Positions 54,538 to 63,684 of a stretch of 64,000 bases of DNA are shown here, piece after piece. Source of the stretch: Chitinophagaceae bacterium (lineage in GTDB: Bacteria; Bacteroidota; Bacteroidia; Chitinophagales; Chitinophagaceae). Made by a program: the position numbers and the translations under genes. Within the stretch, counting starts at the first letter, position 1, and each line of letters opens with the position of its first letter. The notes under the pieces were generated by a model that saw only the letters and a program-made list of their open reading frames with translations, did no database searches and was not told the DNA's origin. The stretch spans positions 92,773 to 156,772 of the forward strand of contig CANGYR010000005.1 of the NCBI GenBank assembly GCA_947458275.1, in the 5' to 3' direction.

Positions 54538-54553
54538 TGTTCCACGTGGAACG
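54538..54553 (+). promoter_or_regulatory. parS-like centromere site 2
   Basis: TGTTCCACGTGGAACG is a near-perfect palindrome around CACGTG, a common parS variant. It lies 93 bases from the first site. The pair flanks the 30-bp palindrome. Confidence 0.82.
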
Positions 54554-54585
54554 AATTGTTTGTTCGATACAACGCCACAGAGAGT

Positions 54586-55011
54586 TTAAATTTTAAAATA
54601 AAGATTCAAATACTCCTCTTCTTTCTTCCTCATGATGGTTTGTTGAGCGGGATTCTTGTCTTTATACCCACATAAATGGAGAACTCCATGAAAGATTACT
54701 CTGTGAAGTTCTCTTTTATAGGAAGGAGAATATAGTTTGGCGTTTTCTTTTACTCTCTCAGTGCTAATATAGATCTCGGAAGTGATTGATGACTCGCCTT
54801 TGGGTGTTAAATTGAAGGTTATGATATCTGTATAATCATCGTGTTTTAGAAACGTTTGATTGATTGAAAGAAGGTATTCGTCTGAACAAAAAATAAAATC
54901 AACAGACGCAATTAACCGACCTTCCGTTTTAGTCATTTTTTTTAGAAACTCCTTGAGTCGGGTTCTGTCGGAAAGTGTTGTTTTATTAAGAAAGTGAAAA
55001 CGTGTATTCAT
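54586..55011 (-). CDS. ybeY: rRNA maturation RNase YbeY
   Basis: YbeY is an endoribonuclease for 16S rRNA 3'-end maturation and ribosome quality control. The 141-residue protein has the metal motif HGVLHLCGYKD near 112-122. The third histidine of the classic HxxxHxxxxxH pattern is replaced here by KD, as is often seen in Bacteroidota. Other conserved parts include YTDIITFNL near 78-86 and SEIYISTERVKENA. It is divergent from feoA. Confidence 0.93.
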   Translation of the reverse strand: MNTRFHFLNKTTLSDRTRLKEFLKKMTKTEGRLIASVDFIFCSDEYLLSINQTFLKHDDYTDIITFNLTPKGESSITSEIYISTERVKENAKLYSPSYKRELHRVIFHGVLHLCGYKDKNPAQQTIMRKKEEEYLNLYFKI

Positions 55012-55090
55012 TTTTAAAATTTCGTTTGTCGAAAATAAGACGTTTATCTATAAACTATCTTTACATCCTTAATTGAATCTAGAGAACTGT

Positions 55091-55321
55091 ATGTTTAAAA
55101 AACTTTCAGAATTGTCGGTAGGAAAAAAAGCAATCATTAAGTCTTTTGAAAGCGATGAAATGTTTTTAAAATTAATGGAAATGGGATGCACACCAGGTGA
55201 AACCATTCTGGTTGAACAAAAAGCACCATTTAATGATCCTATATCAATAATTGTTTCCGGATACAAATTAAGTTTGCGAGTTGATGAGGCTGAACAAATT
55301 ATAGTTGAAGAAATATTATAA
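55091..55321 (+). CDS. feoA: ferrous iron transport protein A
   Basis: FeoA is a small SH3-like cytoplasmic protein needed for FeoB function. I place the start at ATG 55091 (MFKKLSELSVGKKAIIKSF); the track's TTG start adds six residues. The 76 residues include LKLMEMGCTPGE near residue 27-38 and DPISIIVSGYKLSLRVDEAEQI near 49-70, both typical. A weak TATCTTTA element lies at 55056-55063. feoB is about 28 kb away, so the pair is split. The next gene, nadD, begins 9 bases after the feoA stop. Confidence 0.92.
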   Translation: MFKKLSELSVGKKAIIKSFESDEMFLKLMEMGCTPGETILVEQKAPFNDPISIIVSGYKLSLRVDEAEQIIVEEIL

Positions 55322-55329
55322 TTTTATAT

Positions 55330-55932
55330 ATGAATATTGGGTTATATTTTGGTTCTTTCAACCCCATCCACAATGGGCACCTAATCATTGCAAATTATAC
55401 TCTGAATAATACAGATCTGGATGAGGTTTGGTTTGTTGTTTCACCACAGAATCCTTTTAAAAATTCCAGTGTTTTACTGAATGAACAACACAGATTATCA
55501 CTGGTACAGACTGCCTTAGATGGAGAGATTAAAATAAAAGCATCGAATGTTGAGTTCAAGCTTCCTAAACCATCATATACTTCTAATACGCTTGTATATT
55601 TAAAAGAAAATTACCCTAAACATAGTTTTACAATTATTATGGGCAGCGATGGATTTCAAAACATTGATAAATGGAAAAATGCTTCTTATATTTTGAAAAA
55701 CCATAAAGTTTTTATTTATAAAAGACCCGGATATGATGTAATAAATAATGTTGGAGCTGATATAAAAGTGTTAGATGCACCTCAACTCGAAATCTCTTCT
55801 TCGTTTATTAGAAAACAAATTTCATTAAAGAAATCAATACGATATTATGTACCAGATTCGGTTATGATAGAGATTGAGCGGGAGCAATATTATTCTTCTC
55901 ATTTAGAAAATCCAGCCAAGGGCGATACATAA
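55330..55932 (+). CDS. nadD: nicotinate-nucleotide adenylyltransferase
   Basis: NadD converts nicotinate mononucleotide to deamido-NAD with ATP. The 200-residue protein has GLYFGSFNPIHNGHLIIA near residues 4-21, with the H/TxGH nucleotidyltransferase motif, and EISSSFIRKQI near 156-166, the family's ISSTxIR pattern. It lies in an operon-like order after feoA. Its last 30 bases overlap the convergent chrA gene. nadA, the earlier NAD-pathway enzyme, is 2.3 kb away. Confidence 0.95.
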   Translation: MNIGLYFGSFNPIHNGHLIIANYTLNNTDLDEVWFVVSPQNPFKNSSVLLNEQHRLSLVQTALDGEIKIKASNVEFKLPKPSYTSNTLVYLKENYPKHSFTIIMGSDGFQNIDKWKNASYILKNHKVFIYKRPGYDVINNVGADIKVLDAPQLEISSSFIRKQISLKKSIRYYVPDSVMIEIEREQYYSSHLENPAKGDT

Positions 55933-57153
55933 GATTACTATTAGCTGTGATGGAATCTTAGTAAAATGTAACATAAAGAATGTTCCTAAAGTAATTAAAA
56001 GACTATAAATAAAAACGCTTGACGTTTGTTCGGAAAAAAGAGTGTAAGTCAAATAAAGTCCGGCGGCAAACATAAAACCCACTACTGCCGCATTGATACC
56101 TTCCAAAGACCTGTATACCACAACAAACTTCTTTAGGTATTGCAATAGCGGAAAGAAAAAGAAAACCAAAAGAGCGCTAGGTAGAAAAATGGCAATTGAA
56201 GCAATGGCGCAACCCAACGCTTGCATTTTTTTTCCTTGTGAAGACATGGCCATACCACCCGCATAAGATGCCAGGGAAAAAACAGGTCCCGGCACCACTC
56301 TGACTATACCATATCCCGTGACTAAATCATTGCGTTCTATTTTGATAGCATTTGGATTTTTAGTTGCGTGTTCTTTATCAGACGGCCTTACTACATATTG
56401 ATCGAGCATCATTGGGAAAAGGACATCACCACCACCAAATACAATACTGCCAAAACGATAGAAATTTTCAAATAAATTAAATGCTTTTCTGTTTTCCCAA
56501 TTATTTTTTCTTGCCGTTTCACTGAAAAAAGCTGCTAAGGAGAAAATAATTATAAATAGAAACAGGTTCGTCCATTTAACTGATTTTATTGAAACGTCTG
56601 TTGTCTTTGGAATCCTTTTATTACTAAAGTTGGTAGAAATTCCTGCTAAGATAATCAGTGCGGGAAAAACCCAGGGTGTTTTAAAAAACAGGTAAGTGAT
56701 TATAGTAGAAGCAAGCAATATTATAACTGTTATCGTGTTATATACAGAAACCTTTCTTGAATTAAAAGCGGCGTAAAGTAAAAATCCAATTGCCATTGGT
56801 TCAAAAAATCTGAAAATCAGAAGAATATTTTGTTTGTCTTTAAATGTCGTTACAAAAAAGGATAGCGCCCCCATTATAGTGCACGCGGGTAATATCCATA
56901 TAATGAATGTCAGGATTGCAAGCGGAAGTCCTCCTTTTTTATAACCAATCAAGGTTATCAATTGTGTGCTTGATGCACCAGGTAGTATTTGACACATAGA
57001 ATTGTATTCTACCAACTCCTGCTCTGTTAGATAATTTTTTTGATAAACGAATTTTTTCAGTAGGATGCCATAATGAACTTGAGGCCCACCAAAAGCGGTA
57101 AGTGTATAAAAGAAGACCTCTTTTAAAAAATTAATATGGTTCTTAATCGGCAT
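55903..57153 (-). CDS. chrA: chromate transporter family protein
   Basis: This 416-residue membrane protein of the ChrA family has two homologous halves, each with several membrane segments. The N-terminal half has AFGGPQVHYGILLKKFVYQKNYLTEQELVEYNSMCQILPGA near residue 20-60. The C-terminal half has GGGDVLFPMMLDQYVV near 240 and GYGIVRVVPGPVFSLASYAGGM near 280. Family members export chromate or sulfate; the real substrate is unknown. The 3' end overlaps the nadD 3' end by 30 bases. Confidence 0.93.
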   Translation of the reverse strand: MPIKNHINFLKEVFFYTLTAFGGPQVHYGILLKKFVYQKNYLTEQELVEYNSMCQILPGASSTQLITLIGYKKGGLPLAILTFIIWILPACTIMGALSFFVTTFKDKQNILLIFRFFEPMAIGFLLYAAFNSRKVSVYNTITVIILLASTIITYLFFKTPWVFPALIILAGISTNFSNKRIPKTTDVSIKSVKWTNLFLFIIIFSLAAFFSETARKNNWENRKAFNLFENFYRFGSIVFGGGDVLFPMMLDQYVVRPSDKEHATKNPNAIKIERNDLVTGYGIVRVVPGPVFSLASYAGGMAMSSQGKKMQALGCAIASIAIFLPSALLVFFFFPLLQYLKKFVVVYRSLEGINAAVVGFMFAAGLYLTYTLFSEQTSSVFIYSLLITLGTFFMLHFTKIPSQLIVILCIALGWIF

Positions 57154-57242
57154 CTTTAATAATGTGATAAATGTATATAATTTGTTGGTGTTTGTAAAAA
57201 ATATAATTTAACTAATTAATTGTATATAAAGTAGATTTGAGT

Positions 57243-58268
57243 ATGAGTCAGAAAAATATTCTATTTGTAGGGTTATTGATTGCTGTTTCTTTAATAAAAA
57301 ATACTTATGCCCAGCAATTAAAAAATAGTTCAGATAATAAAAATGAGAATGAAATTATAGATTATAGTAATTTGAAAAACTGGGCAGCACATCCCTTGAA
57401 AGAAGATCCGTCTGACAGTCTGCCTGCGCTTTTAAAAAAAGATTATTATAAAGACTCTTTAGTCGATGTGTTTTTTATACATCCCACCTCTTATACTGAT
57501 AAAAGTTTCACCTCCTGGAATGCCTCTATTGATGATGAAAAGCTCAATAAAAAAACGGATGAAAGTTCTATACTGTATCAAGCCAGTGTGTTTAATGAAA
57601 GTAATAGGGTTTTTGCTCCCAGATACAGGCAGGCTCACTATAAAAGCTTTTCACTGGATAGAGAAACAGCTAAACCGTATTTTGACAAAGCTTATGATGA
57701 TATAAAAACTGCTTTTATCTTTTACCTTGAAAAATATAATAATGGAAGGCCAATTATCATTGCAAGCCATAGCCAGGGTACATTACATGCCGGCAGGTTA
57801 ATGAAAGAATTTTTTGAAGGTGAAATATTACAAAATAAACTTGTGTGCGCTTATCTGATTGGAATGCCAGTACCGGAAAATTATTTTACTGAAATTTATC
57901 CCTGTAAGGACAGTTGTGCTACTGGTTGTTTTGTTTCCTGGAGAACTTTTAAATCTGGTTATACGCCAGATTATGTGAGTAAAGAGTCTTTTAAATCTAT
58001 TGTCACCAATCCGTTGAGTTGGACGATTGATGAAAATTATGTTTCAAAAGAATTTAATACAGGTGGGGTATTGAAAAATTTTAATAAGGTAGTACCAAAA
58101 GTTGTAGATGCTCAGATTAAGGGAAATATTTTATGGAGTTGTAAACCTGATATATTTGGTAAAATATTTTTAAGGCAAAAAAACTTTCATATAGGAGACA
58201 TTAATCTTTTTTATCTTAATATCAGAAATAATGTCAGGCACAGAATTAATTGTTTCTGGAAAAAATAA
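57243..58268 (+). CDS. DUF3089 alpha/beta-hydrolase-like protein
   Basis: I place the start at ATG 57243; the track's TTG 57237 adds two residues. This exported protein of 341 residues has the signal MSQKNILFVGLLIAVSLIKNTYA and a DUF3089 core. The nucleophile-type motif PIIIASHSQGTLHAG lies near 169-183, and DVFFIHPTSYTDKSFTSWNAS near 78-98 matches the family start. A hydrolase activity on an ester or lipid is plausible; the substrate is unknown. It is convergent with nadA, whose stop is 3 bases away. Confidence 0.9.
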   Translation: MSQKNILFVGLLIAVSLIKNTYAQQLKNSSDNKNENEIIDYSNLKNWAAHPLKEDPSDSLPALLKKDYYKDSLVDVFFIHPTSYTDKSFTSWNASIDDEKLNKKTDESSILYQASVFNESNRVFAPRYRQAHYKSFSLDRETAKPYFDKAYDDIKTAFIFYLEKYNNGRPIIIASHSQGTLHAGRLMKEFFEGEILQNKLVCAYLIGMPVPENYFTEIYPCKDSCATGCFVSWRTFKSGYTPDYVSKESFKSIVTNPLSWTIDENYVSKEFNTGGVLKNFNKVVPKVVDAQIKGNILWSCKPDIFGKIFLRQKNFHIGDINLFYLNIRNNVRHRINCFWKK

Positions 58269-58270
58269 AT

Positions 58271-59284
58271 TTACAATCCATATTGGGCACTTATTTGCAA
58301 CATTCTGTCCATTGGTTTTTTTGCTGCTAATCTTAATTCTTCATCCATTGTAATTTCCGGGCTTTCGTATTTCAAGCACAAATAAAGTTTTTCAAGGGTA
58401 TTTAATTTCATATAAGGACAGTCATTGCAAGCACAGGAATTATTAGGTGGGGCAGGAATGAATGTTTTTTGTGGACTTGATTTTTGCATTTGATGCAATA
58501 TCCCCGTTTCTGTGGCCACAATAAACTCATTGGATGAATCATCAATGGTATACTTTAAAAGTCCCGTGGTGCTCCCTATATAGTCTGCTAGAGCTAATAC
58601 AGGTTCTTCACATTCGGGATGCGCGATGAATTTAGCTTTTGGGTGACGAATTTTAAGTTTGGTGATTTTTTCAAGACTAAATATTTCATGAACCATACAT
58701 GCACCATTCCATAACAACATATTTCTGCCGGTCTTTTTATTGATATAAGCTCCAAGATTTTTATCAGGAGCAAATATGATAGGTTGATCTTTAGGCAGAC
58801 TTTCAACTATTTTCTGCGCATTGGAAGATGTGCAAATAATATCACTCAAAGCTTTCATTCCTGCACTGCAATTGATGTAGGTGATTACCAGATGGTCAGG
58901 ATACTTATCTTTAAATTTTTTAAATAATTCAGGAGGAGCAGAATCACTTAAAGAACAACCAGCATTAAGATCGGGTAATAAAACTTTTTTTGATGGATTT
59001 AATATCTTGGCCGTCTCAGCCATAAAATGTACTCCTGCAAAAACAATTATATCGGCATTAGTACTTTGTGCTTTCTGCGATAAACCTAAACTGTCGCCAA
59101 TATAATCTGCCACATCCTGGATGTCCGGTTCCTGATAATAGTGCGCAAGTATAATGGCATTTTTTTCTTTTTTTAATTTTTCTATTTCTTTAAAGAGATC
59201 CAAAGATATGTCTATATCCACATCAAAAAATCCTTTTTCTAAAACCAGTTTTTCTTTTGAAAAATCATTGTGTATATCTGCCAT
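58271..59284 (-). CDS. nadA: quinolinate synthase
   Basis: NadA condenses iminoaspartate and dihydroxyacetone phosphate to quinolinate using a [4Fe-4S] cluster. The 337-residue protein has three conserved cysteines in [10 protein letters not shown] near 111, WNGACMVHE near 196 and [12 protein letters not shown] near 281. Other motifs include [22 protein letters not shown] near residue 44-65. nadB is not in the window; nadD lies nearby. The start is at the left edge of the oriC candidate. Confidence 0.96.
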   Translation of the reverse strand: MADIHNDFSKEKLVLEKGFFDVDIDISLDLFKEIEKLKKEKNAIILAHYYQEPDIQDVADYIGDSLGLSQKAQSTNADIIVFAGVHFMAETAKILNPSKKVLLPDLNAGCSLSDSAPPELFKKFKDKYPDHLVITYINCSAGMKALSDIICTSSNAQKIVESLPKDQPIIFAPDKNLGAYINKKTGRNMLLWNGACMVHEIFSLEKITKLKIRHPKAKFIAHPECEEPVLALADYIGSTTGLLKYTIDDSSNEFIVATETGILHQMQKSSPQKTFIPAPPNNSCACNDCPYMKLNTLEKLYLCLKYESPEITMDEELRLAAKKPMDRMLQISAQYGL

Positions 59285-59840
59285 AATATATTCTAATACT
59301 ATATTTTTAAATAAACCCCTACTATTATTAGGGCTGTTAATAAGTGTATATTTTTATTTCATCCCCTATTGTAAAATTAAATAGTTTGTTTTATCCACAC
59401 TAATAAACAGTTAACTAACATTATGGTTATTTTTTACAACACCTATTATTACTATCTAAAAACTCATTCTATAAAATTTATTCAAACAAGTGAGTAAATA
59501 TGAAAGTGGAAAAAAATAAAGGAAAAATTTTTATAAATCATGTGAAAACAGAGCGGATAAAATTTTAAAAAAGTTATTTTATTAATAAAATAAACAATAT
59601 AATATATATTTATTCTTTTTTTGTTCAAACAAACGATTAACCAATTATGCTGTTTTCCACAGAAAAATTAATTATTAACATCTTGGTTGTTGAAAAATTA
59701 AATTGACCGTTTTTTTTAACAAAGTCCAGTTTTTGAATTTTAATAGATTCAATATTTTTAGTTGTTTCAAGGGTTTTCCACAGTTTGTTCATAACCTATT
59801 TTAACCTATTTTTGCTGAGCAAAAACCAATAATATATAAT
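59285..59840. other. candidate replication origin (oriC)
   Basis: This 556-base non-coding region between divergent nadA and the ppiD-like gene is very AT-rich. It has one perfect DnaA box TTATCCACA at 59391-59399, two TTTTCCACA boxes (59653-59661 and 59774-59782), and one reverse near-match AGTGGAAAA (59505-59513). The A/T-rich block near 59560-59620 could be the unwinding element. Two parS-like sites lie about 5 kb to the left. The call is inferred from this combination. Confidence 0.65.
59784..59814 (+). promoter_or_regulatory. promoter of the PpiD-like gene
   Basis: TTTG at 59784-59787 and TATTTTTG at 59807-59814 are 19 bases apart, an exact Bacteroidota promoter. It overlaps the right end of the oriC candidate and lies 26 bases before the ATG. 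Confidence 0.72.
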
Positions 59841-61964
59841 ATGCAGATTATCCAGAGTATTAGAGACAAGGGAGCGGCCATCATAATAGTAGTGATAGCT
59901 CTAAGTTTAATAGGTTTTATTTTAATGGATGCCAAACAGGGGGGAAACAATGTATTTAGTTCTATCTCCAGTCATGTAGGAAAGGTGAATGGTGAAAAAA
60001 TAGAACTGGCTGAATTTAATAAAAGAGTAAGAACTGCCGAAGATATGCAAGCTCAGAGAACCGGTCAGCGTCCTTCAGGTACTCAGTTATATCAATTAAG
60101 AGACCAAACATGGAATCAGGTAATCGCTGAAAAAATATTTTTTGCGGAGACTGAAAAACTCGGACTTGATTTTACTTCAAAAGAATTATCATACATTTTA
60201 TTGAGTAATGACCCTTCAAATCCATTTACGCAGGAGAGATCTTTGCAGGATTCTATAACCGGTAAACTGGATGTTAAAAAAGCTCAACAAGCGCTGGCTA
60301 ACATAAAAAAATTAAAAGGGGAACAATTAGAAGGTGTTTATGCTCAAATCATTGATCCGCTGAAACTAACTACGATTGCTGCTAAATACAGCGGGTTAAT
60401 CAATGCATCAGCTTATTATCCAACCTGGATGCAGGAAAAAGAGTCGAATGAAAATAAAAACTTCGCCAACATTTCTTATGTTACGATTCCATATACTGAC
60501 ATATCAGACAGTACCATTAAGGTGACTGATGAAGACGTAACAGCATATGTAAATAAAAACAAAGAATTGTTTAAACAGGAAGAAGAGGGTAGGGCGATAT
60601 CTTATATTTCATTCAGTCAACTTCCCAGTAAAGAAGATTCACTCGCTGCGCTTGAGCAGTTAAATCAATTGAAGACATCATTTCAGGCAGATACTAATGC
60701 TAAAATATTTGTAGCAAGAAATCTATCCAGTATTGATTTTAAAGATGAGTTTTTGCCAAAAGATAAATTGGGTTCAACCAAAGCAGACTCCATACTTGCA
60801 CAACCAGCCGGAACTGTTTATGGACCATATGTTGACAACGGAAATTATATTCTTGCTAAGCTGGTTAGCACCAAACAACAACCCGACAGCGCAAAGGCCA
60901 GACATATATTAATACCCGTTAATGATCAAGCGTCTAACGGAGATGATGAAGCAAAAAAACTCGCTGATAGTCTTTATGGTGCAATACTTAAGGGTGCTGA
61001 TTTTGCCGGGCTTGCAAAAACATATTCAACTGATCCCGGAAGTAAAGATAAAGGTGGAGACCTTGGATCTTTTGCATACGGAACGATGGTTCCTGAATTC
61101 AACGAATTTTGTTTTACAAAAACACCCGGATCAAAAGGTGTGGTAAAAACACAATTTGGTTATCACATAATAGACTTGTTGGGACAAAGTAATTTCAAAT
61201 CAGCCTACAAAGTGGCTTTTCTGGGAAGAGAAATTGTAGCGAGTGATGTTACCATCAACAAAGCTAGTCTCGACGCAACCAAAGCATCTTCAGAAAAAGA
61301 CAAAACAGCACTGGAAAAATATGCAGAAAAAAATAAGCTGAGCCTTACACCAAGTCTAGGCTTGATTAAAGAAAACGATTATGCCATCGGTGCTTTACAA
61401 GATGCGAGATCATTGGTTCGCTGGGCTTTTGAAGCAAAGAAAGGAGATGTGAGTGAGCCCTTCAGCATAGGAGATCAGTTTGTGGTGGCTACATTGGATA
61501 GGGTTGTACCCAAAGGATTGCAGGATGCAGCAACCGCTAAATCTGGTTGTGAAGTGATGATCCGCAAAAAGAAAAAAACAGAAATAATTTCAAAGAAACT
61601 GGGAAGCAACCCCACCCTCGAGTCGGCCGCTGCCGCGTACAATAAACAAGTACAAATCGCCGGAGCAGACTCATCCATCACCTTCAACGCTACTATCATC
61701 AACGGAATTGGAATGGAGCCCAAAATTATTGGTGCATCATTCAATAAATCCTATCAAAACAAAGTATCTCCTGTTATAGAAGGAACCACCGGCGTATTCG
61801 TTATGAAAGTAAACGGCATTCAGTCTAAAGCAGCAGAGACACCTGAAGCTTTACAGCAAAGAGTTTCCAGCAGAAGCACCGCGCTTCGCAATCAAACGGG
61901 TAGCTGGTTTGAAGGATTAAGAAAGCAAGCTGATATTAAAGACGAAAGAAGCAAACACTTCTAA
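59841..61964 (+). CDS. ppiD: PpiD-like periplasmic peptidyl-prolyl isomerase/chaperone
   Basis: This 707-residue membrane-anchored chaperone has one N-terminal membrane segment (AAIIIVVIALSLIGFILMDA, residues 12-31) and a SurA_N-type helical domain (residues 40-190). A parvulin rotamase domain follows, with KARHILIPVND near 352 and GSKDKGGDLGSFAYGTMVPEFNEF near 396-419. A second parvulin-like region may lie near 520-570, and a C-terminal part follows. It assists folding of exported proteins. It starts immediately right of the oriC candidate. Confidence 0.9.
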   Translation: MQIIQSIRDKGAAIIIVVIALSLIGFILMDAKQGGNNVFSSISSHVGKVNGEKIELAEFNKRVRTAEDMQAQRTGQRPSGTQLYQLRDQTWNQVIAEKIFFAETEKLGLDFTSKELSYILLSNDPSNPFTQERSLQDSITGKLDVKKAQQALANIKKLKGEQLEGVYAQIIDPLKLTTIAAKYSGLINASAYYPTWMQEKESNENKNFANISYVTIPYTDISDSTIKVTDEDVTAYVNKNKELFKQEEEGRAISYISFSQLPSKEDSLAALEQLNQLKTSFQADTNAKIFVARNLSSIDFKDEFLPKDKLGSTKADSILAQPAGTVYGPYVDNGNYILAKLVSTKQQPDSAKARHILIPVNDQASNGDDEAKKLADSLYGAILKGADFAGLAKTYSTDPGSKDKGGDLGSFAYGTMVPEFNEFCFTKTPGSKGVVKTQFGYHIIDLLGQSNFKSAYKVAFLGREIVASDVTINKASLDATKASSEKDKTALEKYAEKNKLSLTPSLGLIKENDYAIGALQDARSLVRWAFEAKKGDVSEPFSIGDQFVVATLDRVVPKGLQDAATAKSGCEVMIRKKKKTEIISKKLGSNPTLESAAAAYNKQVQIAGADSSITFNATIINGIGMEPKIIGASFNKSYQNKVSPVIEGTTGVFVMKVNGIQSKAAETPEALQQRVSSRSTALRNQTGSWFEGLRKQADIKDERSKHF

Positions 61965-61987
61965 AATACTTTATCAAACATTTATAT

Positions 61988-62013
61988 AGCCGGCCTTTCA
62001 AGCGCCGGCTTTT
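61988..62013 (+). terminator. terminator after ppiD-like gene
   Basis: AGCCGGC pairs with GCCGGCT over an eight-base loop, followed by TTTT. It lies 23 bases after the ppiD stop codon, directly before the next promoter. Confidence 0.8.
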
Positions 62014-62018
62014 TGTTT

Positions 62019-62026
62019 TAATTTTG
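62019..62026 (+). promoter_or_regulatory. -7 element of the DUF2480 gene
   Basis: TAATTTTG matches TAnnTTTG and ends 7 bases before the ATG of the DUF2480 gene. If transcription starts at the usual distance, the mRNA would begin at or next to the AUG, so it may be leaderless. Confidence 0.55.
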
Positions 62027-62033
62027 TACAGCC

Positions 62034-62561
62034 ATGTCAGAAACATTTGTAAATAAGGTAGCGGAAAGCGGAATTGTCACCATAGATATTGAGACTTTTT
62101 TTCCAAAAGAGCCCATCGTTTCTTTTGATTTGAAAGACTATTTATTTATGGGACTCATTCTTAAAGAAAAAGAATTCAGACAAGCGCTGAAATCGCTCGA
62201 CATTTCTGTATATGAAAATAAAATAGTTGCCGTCAACTGTACCGCCGATGCTATTATTCCCATGTGGGCTTACATGTTGATAGCCTCTTTATTGCAGCCC
62301 ATAGCCAAAGGGGTGTTGCTTGGAAATAAAGAAGAAGTAAAACATAAACTGCTGATTAAAAATATTGACCGAATTAATATTGATGAGTATGCAGATAAGC
62401 GCGTAGTGATTAAAGGTTGCGGAGAAACACCAATTCCCGAAGAAGCATATCTGCAAATAACACAACAGTTAAGACCTGTTGTAAAAAGTATCATGTACGG
62501 AGAGCCCTGCAGTACGGTACCGGTTTATAAGAAGGAAACTAAAACCAATCCTTCCGTTTAA
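62034..62561 (+). CDS. DUF2480 family protein
   Basis: This 175-residue protein belongs to DUF2480, a Bacteroidota family with alpha/beta fold. Conserved stretches are MSETFVNKVAESGIVTIDIE at the start, VAVNCTADAIIPMWAYMLIA near residue 65-84 and VVIKGCGETPIPEEAYLQIT near 123-142, each with a cysteine. The function is unknown. It probably has a leaderless mRNA. It overlaps the convergent corA 3' end by 23 bases. Confidence 0.88.
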   Translation: MSETFVNKVAESGIVTIDIETFFPKEPIVSFDLKDYLFMGLILKEKEFRQALKSLDISVYENKIVAVNCTADAIIPMWAYMLIASLLQPIAKGVLLGNKEEVKHKLLIKNIDRINIDEYADKRVVIKGCGETPIPEEAYLQITQQLRPVVKSIMYGEPCSTVPVYKKETKTNPSV

Positions 62562-63630
62562 AAACAACAATCATCCAAACCGGAATCATCAACATCAATC
62601 CTACGGAGATATAGAATCCCCATTGGTTGTGCAACAAAGGAATTCTGTCGAAGTTCATTCCAAAGATTCCGCCGATAACGGTGGCAGGCGCAAGCAGACA
62701 AGTAACGATGGCCATCACTTTCATTACCTCATTTAATTTCAGGTTTACATTGCTCATGTACAAATCCTGCAAGTTCATCATCATATCGCGATAGTTTTCG
62801 GCTAGATCATTTGCCTGAACTATATGATCATACACATCTTTAAAATATTTTTCTGTTTTTTCTTCTATCAGTTCGCTTTCGCTGCGTAATACTCCATTGA
62901 CCAATTCCCTAACAGGTCCAATACTTCTTTTCAACACAATCATCTCCTTACGGAGAATATTTATTTTAGCAAGCGTTCTTTTATTGGACTGTCGGATTAC
63001 ATCTTCTTCCAGATGTTCTATTCTATCGCCGAGCTTTTCCATTACCAGATAATAATGATCTACGATAGAATCTATCAGCAAATAAAATAAAAAATCGGCT
63101 CCGTTTTGACGGAGCTTACTTCCCGGAATTTTAATTTTATCTCTCAGCGAATTAAACACATCCCTTGATGCATCTTCCTGAAAACTGATGACGAAATTTT
63201 TTCCAAGCACCAGACTGATTTGTTCGGATTCTACGGAGGAGTTTTGCTCATTGAAGTAGAGCATGTTTAGCACACAATAGATCAAACCATTGATTTCATC
63301 CATTTTTGGTCGCTGCCCTAAACTTAAAATATCTTCAATAATCAACGGGTGTACACCGAAATGAGTACAAATTTTTTCAACCGGCTCTTTGAGAATGCCA
63401 TCTACATTTATCCATGAAACCATAGGCGTTGTGGCGTGAGCAAAGCTTTCCTCAGGAGATTTTAAAGAATAGAATGCACAATTATCTTTATCGTATTCGT
63501 ATAAGAATAACTTTACTTCGGTTTCTTTTTTTCTCTCCGGTTCAATAGTGGGATTTACGCTCAAAACTTTTTTTGTGCGCAGGAGTTCTAACGGATTTAA
63601 AATATAATCGAGATAATTTATTTTTGACAT
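62539..63630 (-). CDS. corA: CorA-type magnesium/cobalt transporter
   Basis: I place the start at ATG 63630 (MSKINYLDYILNPLELL), not at 63765. The extra 45 residues in the ORF track are translated from a GC-rich repeat and are not conserved. The 363-residue protein has the large cytoplasmic funnel domain (to about 300) and two C-terminal membrane helices with the GMN selectivity motif in FGMNFDR near 329, plus the basic end FKRKDWF. CorA imports Mg2+ or Co2+ as a pentamer. Confidence 0.93.
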   Translation of the reverse strand: MSKINYLDYILNPLELLRTKKVLSVNPTIEPERKKETEVKLFLYEYDKDNCAFYSLKSPEESFAHATTPMVSWINVDGILKEPVEKICTHFGVHPLIIEDILSLGQRPKMDEINGLIYCVLNMLYFNEQNSSVESEQISLVLGKNFVISFQEDASRDVFNSLRDKIKIPGSKLRQNGADFLFYLLIDSIVDHYYLVMEKLGDRIEHLEEDVIRQSNKRTLAKINILRKEMIVLKRSIGPVRELVNGVLRSESELIEEKTEKYFKDVYDHIVQANDLAENYRDMMMNLQDLYMSNVNLKLNEVMKVMAIVTCLLAPATVIGGIFGMNFDRIPLLHNQWGFYISVGLMLMIPVWMIVVFKRKDWF

Positions 63631-63684
63631 AGCGATAGGTGATATAAAGCTAAAGAAAAGAAATTGAATGGCATTGACTGTATT

